64,000 nucleotides of DNA from the NCBI RefSeq assembly GCF_003259505.1, contig NZ_QLLK01000001.1:682001-746000 (forward strand), given 5' to 3'. How positions within the stretch are numbered: the stretch's first letter is position 1; each line of letters starts with the position of its first letter. Source of the stretch: Algoriphagus yeomjeoni. GTDB lineage: Bacteria; Bacteroidota; Bacteroidia; Cytophagales; Cyclobacteriaceae. Made by a program: the position numbers and the translations under genes. The notes beneath the pieces are model-generated. The model was not told the DNA's origin and did no database searches. It saw only the letters and a list, made by a program, of their open reading frames with translations. This document shows positions 33,038-41,904 of the stretch, one piece after another.

Positions 33038-33460
33038 TTAACCTACTCTTTCGGTCATTGAGAAGTAGAATGCTCCTTCGATCGCTGCATTCTCATCTGA
33101 GTCAGACCCGTGAACGGCATTTGCTTCGATAGACTTAGCGAAGATCTTACGGATAGTACCGTCAGCGGCATCAGCTGGGTTGGTGGCACCGATCAATTTT
33201 CTGAAATCTTCTACTGCATTTTCTTTTTCCAAGATAGCCGCGATAATAGGGCCAGAGGACATATAAGCGCATAAGTCTGCGTAGAATGGTCTTGCTGAAT
33301 GAACTTCGTAGAATTTACCCGCGATTTCTTTGGTCAATTGGGTAGCTTTCATGGCTACGATTTTGAAGCCTGCTTCTTCGATCATTTTCAATATTGCTCC
33401 TGAGTTTCCTTCTGCAAAAGCATCAGGCTTGATCATGGTGAATGTTCTGTTAGTTGCCAT
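33038..33460 (-). CDS. ndk: Nucleoside diphosphate kinase
   Basis: This 140-residue protein transfers the terminal phosphate of ATP to nucleoside diphosphates. [11 protein letters not shown] is at the N terminus. The catalytic histidine lies in [15 protein letters not shown], the family signature, at about residue 117. Length is canonical. A TATTTTTG box on the minus strand (33493-33500 as CAAAAATA) 33 bp upstream fits a Bacteroidota promoter. It is divergent from nrnA. Confidence 0.95.
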   Translation of the reverse strand: MATNRTFTMIKPDAFAEGNSGAILKMIEEAGFKIVAMKATQLTKEIAGKFYEVHSARPFYADLCAYMSSGPIIAAILEKENAVEDFRKLIGATNPADAADGTIRKIFAKSIEANAVHGSDSDENAAIEGAFYFSMTERVG

Positions 33461-33492
33461 GTTATTGGTATTTCATTGGTTTAAATCGGGCG

Positions 33493-33500
33493 CAAAAATA
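33493..33500 (-). promoter_or_regulatory. -7 box upstream of ndk
   Basis: TATTTTTG on the minus strand matches TAnnTTTG and ends 33 bp before the ndk start. No certain -33 element was identified. Confidence 0.45.
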
Positions 33501-33576
33501 GGCTTTTTCGCTTCATTCTCCATAAAAACTTTTGTATTTGTCCTTTACTTCCTTCATTATCAGTATGCTACTATAA

Positions 33577-33607
33577 TTGGGAATTGTCAAAAAATTCCTG
33601 ACCTTTG
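33577..33607 (+). promoter_or_regulatory. Probable nrnA promoter
   Basis: TTG (33577-33579), a 20-base spacer and GACCTTTG (33600-33607), one base off TAnnTTTG. It ends 28 bp before the nrnA start. Confidence 0.45.
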
Positions 33608-33635
33608 CGAACTACAAGAGCCAAAAAGCAGCTAA

Positions 33636-34679
33636 ATGTATAAAATGGAAGCTTTAGCCTCGTTTAAGAGAGAGATATCTTCACCCAAAAAAATATTCAT
33701 CACTACTCACGTCAAACCCGATGCCGATGCATTGGGTTCTTCATTGGGATTGGCTAACTACCTACTCAAGAAAGGACATGAAGTAACTGTGGTGACCCCA
33801 TCGGATTATCCTTCATTTCTGAATTGGATGAAAGGCAATGATTCTGTGTTGGATTTTAGTAATCCCCTGCACACTGAACTTGCTACCAAAAAGTTAACTG
33901 AAGCTGATATAATCTTCTGTTTGGATTTCTCGGTCTTAAATAGGGTAAATGAATTGGGCGAAATGATCCGAAATTCGGATGCATATACCGTCAATATAGA
34001 TCATCATCAAGATCCCGAGCATTTTGCTGATTTCCGTATTTGGAGTACACAAGCCGCAGCTACCTGTGAATTGGTCTATGAACTAGTAGTTCAGCTTGGT
34101 GATGAAGATCTCCTAGATAAAGATATCGCAGAGTGTTTGTATGCAGGTATAATGACTGATACGGGCGGGTTTAGGCACCCTAATACCACCAAAAATGTCC
34201 ACCTGGTAGTGGCAGAGTTGTTGGATTTGGGAGCCGATAGTTCCCAGATTGCCAACTGGATATATGATTCCAATTCTGTCAACAGATTGAAATTTATAGG
34301 TTTTGCGATCAGCAGACGTCTGGTAGTTCATGAAGAACTTCATATGGCCTATTTTGCGATCAGCAAAAAAGATCTTAAAAAATATCAAAGCCGTACAGGT
34401 GATACAGAAGGTTTGGTCAATTATGCATTATCTTTGGACGGGATAAAGCTGGCTGCCCTATTTTCGGAACGCGAAGATGGCATCAAAATTTCCTTTAGGT
34501 CATCCAGTGAAGTAGCTGTTAATAAGTTTGCAGCAGAATATTTCGATGGGGGTGGACATAAAAATGCCTCAGGTGGCAAGTCTACATTGAGCCTAAAAGA
34601 AACAGTTGAGCGATTTGAGTCTTTAGTAGAGGAGCATCAGGAAGATTTATTCCGTGTTGTTCCAGCTGCGGTAGATTAA
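33636..34679 (+). CDS. nrnA: DHH-family oligoribonuclease / pAp phosphatase
   Basis: This 347-residue DHH-DHHA1 protein has metal motifs HVKPDADALGSS, DFSVLNR, the DHH motif as IDHHQDPEHF and a further Asp in GIMTDTGGFRH. The C-terminal DHHA1 domain ends with FDGGGHKNASGG. NrnA proteins degrade short RNA oligonucleotides and dephosphorylate 3'-phosphoadenosine 5'-phosphate. The start could also be the ATG at 33645. It is upstream of the FKBP gene group, with a 163-bp gap. Confidence 0.9.
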   Translation: MYKMEALASFKREISSPKKIFITTHVKPDADALGSSLGLANYLLKKGHEVTVVTPSDYPSFLNWMKGNDSVLDFSNPLHTELATKKLTEADIIFCLDFSVLNRVNELGEMIRNSDAYTVNIDHHQDPEHFADFRIWSTQAAATCELVYELVVQLGDEDLLDKDIAECLYAGIMTDTGGFRHPNTTKNVHLVVAELLDLGADSSQIANWIYDSNSVNRLKFIGFAISRRLVVHEELHMAYFAISKKDLKKYQSRTGDTEGLVNYALSLDGIKLAALFSEREDGIKISFRSSSEVAVNKFAAEYFDGGGHKNASGGKSTLSLKETVERFESLVEEHQEDLFRVVPAAVD

Positions 34680-34842
34680 ATGGCTTGCAGCCCTCCTTAA
34701 TAATTTGAAAAATCACTCATCCTTTATGAAATCTAGCATGACTCAAGAGTCCCATTCAGGGATAATATAATGTATGCGAGATACCATCCCGTTTCTTTCG
34801 TCACGGGACAAGTTATGATCTTAGAAAAACAATTATAAATAA

Positions 34843-35766
34843 ATGAAAAATTCAAAAAGCCTTTTGGCAATTCTAGCTCTTTTGATTGGAGCAAGCAGCT
34901 TGACTTCATGTAATAAAACTAAAGTCACTGAAAAAGATGGTATCGAATATACCTACATAAAAGAAGGAAATGAAAAGGCTCCAAATGGAGAGTATTTACT
35001 TTATAACCTTGAAGTACTGACCGCAACTGATTCTGTAATTATATCTACGCTTGAACAACCATTCCCAGGTTATGTACAAGCTAATGATTCTATGGAGGTA
35101 ACAAATGGGATGGATGAGATCTTCCTAAACCTTAAAAAAGGGGATAGCATCGCTTTTGAATCTACTGCAAAAACCATTTTTGGTGGCAATTATCCTCCAT
35201 TCATGAAAGAAGATGATTTGGTTAAAGTAAGACTAGGCGCCTTTGAAATTATGAATCAAGAAGGTATTCAGGCATACTATGAGAAAGTAATGGCTGCAGA
35301 GGAAGTAAAAAGAACTGAAAGAGCAGCAGAGAGAATCATCGAGGAAGATAAGATCATCCAAGATTACCTCAAAGAAAAAGGTCTTGAAGCCCAGAAAACT
35401 GAGAGCGGACTTTATTATATAATTGAAGAAGAAGGTACGGGTGATCCTGTAACTCCAGGCACTTCCATGTCTGTCAATTATGCAGGGTATCTACTTGACG
35501 GCAGCTTGTTTGATACTTCTATCGAGGCAATAGCGAAGGAAAATGGAATCTTCAACGAAGGAAGACCCTATGAGCCTCTACCTGTAGCTGTCGGTATGGG
35601 TCAAGTTATTCCAGGTTGGGATGAAGGGCTACTATTATTGAAAAAAGGTTCAAAGGGTAAATTCCTTATCCCTTCTCCACTTGGATATGGTGAGAACGCT
35701 ATGGGAGAGCGAATTCCAGCAAACTCAATACTTGTTTTTGACGTAGATGTAGCGGATGTAAAGTAA
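34843..35766 (+). CDS. FKBP-type peptidyl-prolyl isomerase lipoprotein, two-domain
   Basis: This 307-residue protein has a lipoprotein signal (LTSC, Cys near residue 24). The first FKBP-like domain (about 35-145) is degenerate. A helical linker rich in Glu/Arg follows, then a canonical FKBP domain (about 190-307). Active-site positions of the second domain are kept: VNYAGYLLDGSLFDTS, GQVIPGWDEGL, PLGYGE and LVFDVDV. It probably catalyses proline isomerisation of envelope proteins. It is the first of three tandem FKBP lipoproteins; the family includes GldI of gliding bacteria, but motility is not shown here. Confidence 0.88.
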   Translation: MKNSKSLLAILALLIGASSLTSCNKTKVTEKDGIEYTYIKEGNEKAPNGEYLLYNLEVLTATDSVIISTLEQPFPGYVQANDSMEVTNGMDEIFLNLKKGDSIAFESTAKTIFGGNYPPFMKEDDLVKVRLGAFEIMNQEGIQAYYEKVMAAEEVKRTERAAERIIEEDKIIQDYLKEKGLEAQKTESGLYYIIEEEGTGDPVTPGTSMSVNYAGYLLDGSLFDTSIEAIAKENGIFNEGRPYEPLPVAVGMGQVIPGWDEGLLLLKKGSKGKFLIPSPLGYGENAMGERIPANSILVFDVDVADVK

Positions 35767-35815
35767 CATTCGTACCATAGCTAGAATTAGCTATTAAAAA
35801 ACAAAACCAACTATT

Positions 35816-36367
35816 ATGAAATTTAGAATATTTGCCATTTTAAGCCTGATTGCAGGAAGCTTTGCATTTGCATCTTGTATTGATGAGGAGGCTACTGACG
35901 CTACCATCCTTGCAAACGATAAGGCTGCAATACTTGCTTATGTGGATACCACCACTATTGTCAATGTGAAGGAATTTCACGACGAGGAGTCAGGTATAAG
36001 AATGATTTGGCAGCTACAAGCTCAGCCCGATACCATTACTGAATTTTATTCCACAGATACGGTTACTGTAAATTACACAGGTAAATTTCTGACTGATCAA
36101 GTATTTGAAACAACTCTGGAGTCTGTTGCCAGAGCTAATCAGATATATAATCAAAACAAAACATACGAGCCAGTTCAGTTTATTTTAGGAAGTGTTATTG
36201 CAGGGTTTCAGTTTGGGATTTCTCAAATGGAGACTGGTGAAAAAGCAACAGTATTTGTTCCTTCCCGGTACGCCTATGGAAGAAACGGTCAAGGTAACAT
36301 AGGGGCAAATACACCTTTAATATTCGAACTCGAGCTAGTAAAAGTTAATCCTGGACCGAGAAACTAA
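35816..36367 (+). CDS. FKBP-type lipoprotein with altered active site
   Basis: This 183-residue protein has a lipobox (FASC, Cys near residue 20) followed by acidic residues IDEEATD, then one FKBP domain. Two positions that shape the FKBP pocket differ: the FD pair is FE (QVFETT), and the tryptophan floor is Phe (SVIAGFQFGI). Tyr in RYAYG is kept. Isomerase activity may be weak, and it may act as a chaperone. It lies 49 bp after the first FKBP gene and 5 bp before the third. Confidence 0.82.
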   Translation: MKFRIFAILSLIAGSFAFASCIDEEATDATILANDKAAILAYVDTTTIVNVKEFHDEESGIRMIWQLQAQPDTITEFYSTDTVTVNYTGKFLTDQVFETTLESVARANQIYNQNKTYEPVQFILGSVIAGFQFGISQMETGEKATVFVPSRYAYGRNGQGNIGANTPLIFELELVKVNPGPRN

Positions 36368-36372
36368 TTAAT

Positions 36373-36930
36373 ATGAATTTACAACGAGTTAGTATTTTCT
36401 TCTTTCTGGTGCTTTCTATTGCATTTGTAAGCTGTGATGCACAGAATCCCTTTGATAGAGGCCCTGTCTACGATGTAGCAGGGAACCTTGAGAGAGATAG
36501 CTTATTAATTGCGGATTACCTAGATACGGCTGATATCGATAGCCTTTATCGTATTCATGATCCTAGTGGTGTAGTTATTATCGTTCAAGAAGAGGGAACA
36601 GCATCACGCCCCAATGGTGGAAATGTGATCTATACTAATTATACCGGATCTTTAATGAGTGATGGGTCTGTTTTTGACACAAATATTGAGAATGTAGCTA
36701 GAGATAATAATATCTATGTGGAAACTCGTAATTATAATATTTTCAGCTTTCAGCTAGGTTCTGGTAATGTGATTCAAGGTTGGGATATTGCTTTCAGAAG
36801 ATTAAGGTCTGGCGCAAAGGCTAAACTTATTATTCCATCTCCCTACGGTTATCGGGATTCGGAAACAAATGATAAAATTCCAGCTAATTCAATTTTGATC
36901 TTCGATGTGGAGTTCAAAGGAATGGACTAG
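36373..36930 (+). CDS. FKBP-type peptidyl-prolyl isomerase lipoprotein
   Basis: This 185-residue protein has a lipoprotein signal (FVSC, Cys near residue 21) and a single FKBP domain. The usual pocket residues are present: TNYTGSLMSDGSVFDT, GNVIQGWDIAF, SPYGYRDS and LIFDVEF. It is third in the tandem group and directly followed by a textbook terminator, so the three genes likely form one operon of related envelope folding factors. Confidence 0.87.
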   Translation: MNLQRVSIFFFLVLSIAFVSCDAQNPFDRGPVYDVAGNLERDSLLIADYLDTADIDSLYRIHDPSGVVIIVQEEGTASRPNGGNVIYTNYTGSLMSDGSVFDTNIENVARDNNIYVETRNYNIFSFQLGSGNVIQGWDIAFRRLRSGAKAKLIIPSPYGYRDSETNDKIPANSILIFDVEFKGMD

Positions 36931-36937
36931 AATTGTA

Positions 36938-36963
36938 GAGAGGGCTTCGGCCCTCTTTTTTTT
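36938..36963 (+). terminator. Terminator of the FKBP operon
   Basis: An 8-bp stem GAGAGGGC / GCCCTCTT closes a TTCG tetraloop, followed by an eight-base T-run. Confidence 0.92.
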
Positions 36964-37087
36964 CACTTTAGTGCAGAGATACAATCTTACGTTGGCTTAT
37001 TGCTTAGACTGTTTAGGGTTGAGTTCACCTAGGCGCGGAAATTTGAGGTTCCTACATGAACAACTTTAAGCAGGGAAGAAAGTGTAC

Positions 37088-37402
37088 TTAACTAGCTAAT
37101 TGAGGCACTTCGCTTTCTTGCTGAATTTTTTTACCCAGCCAGCCCAAAACGAAAAAGCTAATTAAAAAGCCAATAGCAGGCATTGAAAAGAACACCATAT
37201 GCCAAAATATAGAATTGGCAGGTGGGTAATAATCGTAAAACTCAGTCTGGATTGAAAGATCCCAATCTGTCAAGATCCCAAGTGATGCCAAATAAATCAT
37301 GTAAATAAAAACTGCTACCATCACTGCTGAAAAAATCATTCCGAGGCGTATGAAAACTTTGGCAAGTTGATAGCTTGGGTCGAATGAAATGGAAGTGGTC
37401 AT
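37088..37402 (-). CDS. Small membrane protein, unknown function
   Basis: The 104 residues have two clear membrane spans (about 20-42 and 66-88) and a short charged tail. The loop between them holds DWDLSIQTEFYDYYPPANS. It has no recognisable family motif and is a single gene between the FKBP terminator and the propeller gene. A real gene is likely from its clean membrane topology and ATG, but nothing is known of its role. Confidence 0.55.
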   Translation of the reverse strand: MTTSISFDPSYQLAKVFIRLGMIFSAVMVAVFIYMIYLASLGILTDWDLSIQTEFYDYYPPANSIFWHMVFFSMPAIGFLISFFVLGWLGKKIQQESEVPQLAS

Positions 37403-37557
37403 AATGGAAAAGTTTATTAAAAATGAGTTTCAAATTGCTGTTAACCAATTTTTTAACGTTAAATCCTTTTAAAATTATCTGCACGGTGAGGTTTTTATTT
37501 CTTGAGAGGACTTTAGGGAATGGGTAAAAACCTGGTTTTTCCATACTATTTAAAATA

Positions 37558-37585
37558 AAAAAACGAACCCATTGCTGAGTTCCTT
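37558..37585. repeat. Left 28-bp repeat bracketing the propeller/NVEALA cassette
   Basis: This copy (A-run, then cGAACCCATTGCT, gaGTTCCTT) matches 25 of 28 bases of 39167-39194 in the same orientation. It can form only a weak hairpin, whereas the right copy is the rplS terminator. Confidence 0.6.
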
Positions 37586-37606
37586 AACATGTGGGATTTG
37601 CTGAAT

Positions 37607-38703
37607 TTAATTTAAAAACTTCTCGGGTATATCAAAAACAGCTATCCCAGGATCCTCATCGGTTGTAATACCAAATATTTTTCCAAGTTCTTGATCTACA
37701 ACCGTATCTACCACGGAGATATCCAAGTTGAACCTGCCTATCACTTCTCCGGTATGCGTAAGCACATAAATGGTCTTTGCAATCTCGTTGGTTTTCAACA
37801 TATATTCGGTTGTAAAACCCGAATAAAGTGCAAAAATGTATTTTTCCGTGATGGACACATCTCCAAAACCAAATGGATAATCATGATCAAAGACTACAGC
37901 GGAATTTCCTTTAGAATAATTGATTTTAAAATCAGGAACTTCCAGTCTTGGTCCTTCTACTATAACAAAAGTCTTGGTGTCATGATGAAATATTTCTATT
38001 CTATCCCGATGACTGTTAGCTTTTACAAATAGTCCTAATTTTCTATTTGACTTAAACCTACCTTTATTGATTTCACCCATATGATAGTTAATGTCTGGAT
38101 CAGAATAATCTATCAAATGATTGGTATCAGGGATTTTCTCCCAATTTCCATAGCCAGCGATTCTGTTTCCATTTGTTGTAGAAAATTCCACCAGTCTATT
38201 AGGATCATTGGCCATTATTCCAATAACTGAGGTGTCGGAAGAATGAAACATGCTGTACATTCCGAATAAGCCTTCTGGTTGCTTATATTCGCTGATCCCC
38301 AGTCTCGAAGAATCATTTAGCGAGAAATCTGTAAACTTTTTACTCATCGAGCTGTAAACAGTAAATGTACTATCCGAAAATCCAGGCTCCACAAGGGTGG
38401 CATCAGGAATTTCTAGAGGCCCAAAGCCAGTGATCCCTTTCGGAAATAGATAGGAGAGGGGGTTTTTCTTAAAGACATGAATTAAGGGATAATCAAGCGA
38501 AATACGGCTTCTCTCTGAGACTATCAAATAATCTCCAACCACATTCAAGCGCCTTGGAGTCATTAATTGAGGATAATTAATTTTCTTACCAGTCAGATTG
38601 TAAATCTTTGTTTCCTCAAGTTCAAAGGGATTGTTTTTTCTTGAATTGGAGCAAGCGAGCAAAAATATAGAAAGTACAAAAATGCCAAAAGCTGATGTTT
38701 TCA
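37607..38703 (-). CDS. TolB-like six-bladed propeller lipoprotein (BF3164 type)
   Basis: This protein of about 365 residues starts at the ATG at 38703, which begins a lipoprotein signal (MKTSAFGIFVLSIFLLACSNS, Cys near residue 18). The remainder is repeating beta blades (RLNVVGDYLIVSERS, DVSITEKYIFALYSG, KTIYVLTHTGEVIGRFNLD) as in TolB-like 6-blade propellers of Bacteroidota. An upstream extension to 38776 is rejected because the signal peptide would become internal. It lies 29 bp downstream of the NVEALA gene, a common pairing. Function is unknown, and binding of a small ligand or peptide is a guess. Confidence 0.78.
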
Positions 38704-38732
38704 TTGAGTATGAAATGTGAATTTTAAATATT

Positions 38733-38962
38733 TTAACCTGGACTGATGCCTGTACAAGTAGGTTGAGAACCATCAATTCTTATATCATCTGGCCATTCAT
38801 ACCCATCTTTATCAGTACAACCCGTTCCGAATGGATGTTGACAACAAATCCAGTCCTCTTCTTCACCTTCAGCCTGAACGTTAGTAGGATTGCCCATAAA
38901 GAAAGCAAAGGACATTGCAAAAACGCCTAAAATAAGACTTGAAATTTTATTTTTGTTTTCAT
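38733..38962 (-). pseudogene. NVEALA-family secreted peptide with a one-base frameshift in its signal sequence
   Basis: From an internal ATG at 38915 the frame reads FAFFMGNPTNVQA, then EGEEEDWICCQHPFGTGC and TCTGISPG, as in NVEALA peptides (leader, NVxA motif, cysteine-rich end). The expected leader continues upstream as KISSLILGVFAMS but has no in-frame start. The ATG at 38962 (MKTK...) is out of frame by one base, and one extra A in the five-A run just after it (38950-38954) would join the two perfectly. It is either a genuine frameshift, a slippage-controlled switch or a sequence error. It precedes the propeller gene. Confidence 0.65.
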
Positions 38963-39166
38963 AATAAAATAGTTTTGATTAAAGATATAGTACAAACTAA
39001 GCATTAAGACAATGGTCTTCAACCCCTTTTTGTTTGAACGGCCTTTTTTTTTTAAGCGGAAATAAAATTATGTGTACGATATTGAATTTATTTTTTATAA
39101 CGCATCAATTATTTTCCAACTTGACTCTCTCTGTATCGCAAGCAAAATTATTTTATTCATAGAACG
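38963..39166. other. AT-rich gap between NVEALA gene and rplS terminator
   Basis: No gene was seen. It presumably holds the promoter of the NVEALA-propeller pair; a TATCTTTA word near 38980-38990 on the minus strand is a weak -7 candidate. A run of nine or more Ts occurs near 39045-39055. Confidence 0.4.
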
Positions 39167-39198
39167 AAAAAAGGAACCCATTGCTAGGTTCCTTTTTT
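39167..39198. terminator. rplS operon terminator, also right copy of the bracketing repeat
   Basis: A perfect 12-bp stem AAAAAAGGAACC / GGTTCCTTTTTT has an 8-base loop, with T-tracts on both strands. It lies 20 bp past the rplS stop. Bases 39167-39194 are the second copy of the repeat at 37558-37585. Confidence 0.88.
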
Positions 39199-39217
39199 AT
39201 TTCAAGCGCGAGAAATC

Positions 39218-39583
39218 TTACTTTCTCACTCTGATTTTTTCCTTGATACGTGCAGCTTTACCCTGACGTCCTCTTAGGTAGAATAGACGAGCTCTTCTTA
39301 CTTTACCTTGTCTCAATAGATCGATTTGCTCGATCGCAGGAGAGATGATAGGGAAGATTCTTTCTACACCGATACCATTGGATATTTTTCTTACAGTGAA
39401 AGTCTCACCGTTAGAGTTAGGGTTTCTACGCTGGATCACAGTTCCTTGGAACTGCTGGATACGCTCCTTGCTACCTTCTTTGATACGTACGTGTACGTTG
39501 ATGGTATCGCCAGCTTTGAAAGAAGGGAATTTAGCTCTTACCTCGCTGTATTCCGCTTCTACTATTTTCATTAGATCGCTCAT
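39218..39583 (-). CDS. rplS: 50S ribosomal protein L19
   Basis: This 121-residue L19 has the conserved core [53 protein letters not shown] and the basic tail [22 protein letters not shown]. It sits at the interface with the 30S subunit. It is the last gene of the rpsP-rimM-trmD-rplS operon, an order widely conserved in bacteria, and is followed by a strong terminator. Confidence 0.97.
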   Translation of the reverse strand: MSDLMKIVEAEYSEVRAKFPSFKAGDTINVHVRIKEGSKERIQQFQGTVIQRRNPNSNGETFTVRKISNGIGVERIFPIISPAIEQIDLLRQGKVRRARLFYLRGRQGKAARIKEKIRVRK

Positions 39584-39632
39584 AGCTTTATATTTTTATG
39601 CTTTCGCTGTTTGCCAACGCGTGGCTTATTAA

Positions 39633-40349
39633 TTATTTCTTATACGATTCTGCATCGCTTTTCCCGATTTGGTTGTCCCTGAGCAAGTCAGGTCTTCTTT
39701 CTTGGGTTCGGCGAACCGATGCTTCAAATCTCCATTCGTTTATCTTGGCTTCATGTCCTGATAGCAATACTTCCGGTACTTTCATCCCATCATATTCGGC
39801 GGGGCGAGTGTACACTGGTGGTGCTAGTAGTCCATCCTGGAAAGAATCTGTCAATGCTGAGGTCTCATCATTCAGCACTCCCGGAATCAGGCGAATCAGT
39901 GCGTCAGCCACTACAGCTGCTGCCAATTCTCCTCCGGAAAGTACGTAATCACCAATGCTAATTTCCTTGGTGATGAATCGCTCTCTTACTCGCTCATCCA
40001 CTCCCTTGTAATGCCCGCAAAGGATCAAGAGGTTTTGGTTGAGCGAAAGTGCATTTGCCATAGGCTGATCGAAACGAGCTCCGTCAGGCGTCATGTAGAT
40101 GATCTCATCGTACGTGCGTTCCTTCTGAAGTGCTTCTATGCATCGAGCGATGGGCTCGATGGACATTACCATCCCGGCTCCCCCTCCAAATGCGTAGTCA
40201 TCGACCTGCTTTTGCTTGCTCGTTGAATAATCCCGTAGGTTGATTACGCGAATACTGGCTAGTCCTTTGTCCTCCGCTCTTTTCAGAATGGAGTGTGCAA
40301 ATGGCCCTTCCAATAATCCCGGTACTACAGTGATGATATCAATGTGCAT
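39633..40349 (-). CDS. trmD: tRNA (guanine37-N1)-methyltransferase
   Basis: This 238-residue SPOUT methyltransferase forms m1G37 in tRNAs reading CNN and GGN codons. It has the N-terminal [15 protein letters not shown] segment, [15 protein letters not shown] and the trefoil-knot SAM site ([15 protein letters not shown], then [15 protein letters not shown]). It starts 3 bp after rimM and precedes rplS by 49 bp. Confidence 0.96.
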   Translation of the reverse strand: MHIDIITVVPGLLEGPFAHSILKRAEDKGLASIRVINLRDYSTSKQKQVDDYAFGGGAGMVMSIEPIARCIEALQKERTYDEIIYMTPDGARFDQPMANALSLNQNLLILCGHYKGVDERVRERFITKEISIGDYVLSGGELAAAVVADALIRLIPGVLNDETSALTDSFQDGLLAPPVYTRPAEYDGMKVPEVLLSGHEAKINEWRFEASVRRTQERRPDLLRDNQIGKSDAESYKK

Positions 40350-40352
40350 GGG

Positions 40353-40883
40353 TTAGTCTTCCAGATAAATTTCAAGTAAACCTTCGGGTAATCGGCAGTA
40401 AACTTTTTTAGCTGCCTTGTCCACTTTTTGGATAATTCCATCCTGAATTGGTATCAGTACTTCTTTTTCCTTATGTGTTACCCCGAGGAGATTCTGTGTC
40501 TCCAGATCATAAACGATCTGAATAGGTCCGATCAGGCCTTCCGTCTCGTCAAAGACTTCGAATCCGATCAACTCATGGAAGAAATACTGATCATCTTTCA
40601 GTTCAGGCAGTGCTGTCAGGGGAAGATAAACTCCCAATCCAACCAAATCTTCTACCTGATCCAGCGAGTTCAAATCCTCGAATTTTGCCAATGCTTTATT
40701 TCCGGGTTGGAGTACAAAGTGCTCCAGGAAAAACGGCACCAGCCGGGATTTTTGCTCTAAGAATAAGTGCTCTAGTGTCTCATAATCCTCAGGATAATCG
40801 ACGTCCAGCACAATCATTACTTCTCCACGAAGTCCATGAACTTTAGACACGTAGCCTAACTGAAAGCTTTGGTCCTTATTCAT
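40353..40883 (-). CDS. rimM: 16S rRNA processing protein
   Basis: This 176-residue assembly factor of the 30S head binds S19. It has an N-terminal beta-barrel with LGYVSKVHGLRGEVMI and a C-terminal PRC-barrel domain with FFHELIGFEVFDE, NLLGVTHKEKEVLIPI and the terminal LPEGLLEIYLED. Positioned between rpsP (11 bp) and trmD (3 bp), as in most bacteria. Confidence 0.95.
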   Translation of the reverse strand: MNKDQSFQLGYVSKVHGLRGEVMIVLDVDYPEDYETLEHLFLEQKSRLVPFFLEHFVLQPGNKALAKFEDLNSLDQVEDLVGLGVYLPLTALPELKDDQYFFHELIGFEVFDETEGLIGPIQIVYDLETQNLLGVTHKEKEVLIPIQDGIIQKVDKAAKKVYCRLPEGLLEIYLED

Positions 40884-40894
40884 GGGGATTTATA

Positions 40895-41566
40895 TTATGA
40901 TTTTGCTTCGTCTTCGCCAGCTTCAGGAGCTTTTTCTTCAGCAGCAGGAGCCTTAGCTTCAGGAGCTTCTTCCTTTGCAGGAGTTTCCTCTTTAGCTACA
41001 GGAGTTTCAGCCTCAGCAACAGGTGCTTCTTCTTCAGCAGCAACTTCCTCTTCCACTACTGGAGCGGGATTGTTAGCGGCTTCAGCAGCAGCAAGAAGAG
41101 CTTTTTGCTCATCTTCTCTTGCTTTGATAGCATCAAGTCTAGCCTGATTCTTAGCAGTTTCAGCATCAAGTGCCTTCTTACGTAGATCAGCTTTAGCTGC
41201 AGTGATACCTTCTGCCTTACCAGCAATCTTCGTGTCTTTCTCGCTCAACCATGCTTCGAATTTAGCGTCTGCTTGTTCTTGCGTGATTGCACCTTTCAAT
41301 ACACCAATCTGAAGGTGTTTTTTCAGCATAACTCCTCTGTAAGAAAGCATAGCTTTTACAGTGTCTGTTGGCTGTGCTCCGTTCAACAACCATTTAAGAG
41401 CGCGCTCATTGTTGATGTTGATAGAAGCAGGGTTCGTGTTTGGATTGTAAGATCCGATTTTTTCGATGAAGCGTCCATCACGTGGAGCTCTTGCATCAGC
41501 TACAACCACGTCGTAGATAGCCATTTTTCTTCTACCTCTTCGTGCTAATCTGATTTTTACTGACAT
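40895..41566 (-). CDS. rpsP: 30S ribosomal protein S16 with long Ala/Glu-rich tail
   Basis: The first 80 or so residues are S16: [40 protein letters not shown] and the [12 protein letters not shown] segment. The protein then continues to 223 residues with a helical section and a low-complexity Ala/Glu/Pro/Lys tail ([16 protein letters not shown] type). Extended S16 is usual in Bacteroidota, whereas E. coli S16 has 82 residues. It is the first gene of the operon. The leader holds a -7 box at 41622-41629 and a hairpin at 41590-41608. Confidence 0.95.
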   Translation of the reverse strand: MSVKIRLARRGRRKMAIYDVVVADARAPRDGRFIEKIGSYNPNTNPASININNERALKWLLNGAQPTDTVKAMLSYRGVMLKKHLQIGVLKGAITQEQADAKFEAWLSEKDTKIAGKAEGITAAKADLRKKALDAETAKNQARLDAIKAREDEQKALLAAAEAANNPAPVVEEEVAAEEEAPVAEAETPVAKEETPAKEEAPEAKAPAAEEKAPEAGEDEAKS

Positions 41567-41589
41567 AAATTATAATGTATTTAGTGAGT

Positions 41590-41608
41590 GGATGGAACCC
41601 GTCCATCC
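41590..41608 (-). ncRNA. Leader hairpin of the rpsP operon mRNA
   Basis: GGATGGA (41590-41596) and TCCATCC (41602-41608) form a 7-bp stem with a 5-base loop, 24 bp upstream of the rpsP start and inside the predicted transcript. It could be a translational control element for the ribosomal protein operon, but this is unproven. Confidence 0.4.
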
Positions 41609-41621
41609 TAATTTTGGAGTG

Positions 41622-41629
41622 CAAAGATA
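41622..41629 (-). promoter_or_regulatory. -7 box of the rpsP operon
   Basis: TATCTTTG on the minus strand is an exact TAnnTTTG match, 56 bp upstream of rpsP. The -33 element is not clear. Confidence 0.55.
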
Positions 41630-41716
41630 GTGTAAATACTTGTAAAGCCATAAGTTGGCTAAAGAATATTTGCCTGAAAGCGGGCTTTTCTTTTATCTTG
41701 CGAGACAATTTGCTTT

Positions 41717-41788
41717 GGCCCCGTAGTTCAATGGATAGAACAAGCGTTTCCTAAACGCTAGATCTAAGTTCGATTCTTAGCGGGGCTA
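41717..41788 (+). tRNA. tRNA-Arg (anticodon CCU)
   Basis: A cloverleaf can be drawn by hand. The acceptor 41717-41723 pairs with 41781-41787 (first pair G-U) and the D stem is GTTC/GAAC. The anticodon stem AGCGT/ACGCT has loop TTCCTAA (anticodon CCT at 41750-41752). The variable loop is 4 bases. The T stem is CTAAG/CTTAG with loop TTCGATT. The discriminator is A; the CCA end is not encoded. It reads AGG arginine codons. Confidence 0.93.
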
Positions 41789-41904
41789 CAATAAACGCTG
41801 TTATTGTACTCCCTTGATTAGTATTTTGAAATGGGGTCGGTTTGGGGGTAGAAAAATCACTAAGAGGCGAAGTCGGACAAATGTTTATTTCTAATGATAT
41901 CCAC

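Noticed and set aside
33330..33635. Open frame crossing the ndk start and the nrnA upstream region
   Set aside because: Covers two probable promoters and overlaps ndk antisense; not a credible gene.
38704..38776. N-terminal extension of the propeller lipoprotein
   Set aside because: The lipoprotein signal begins at 38703; the extension overlaps the NVEALA stop.
39072..39266. 64-codon plus-strand frame over the rplS terminator
   Set aside because: Spans the terminator hairpin and the rplS 3' end; no support.
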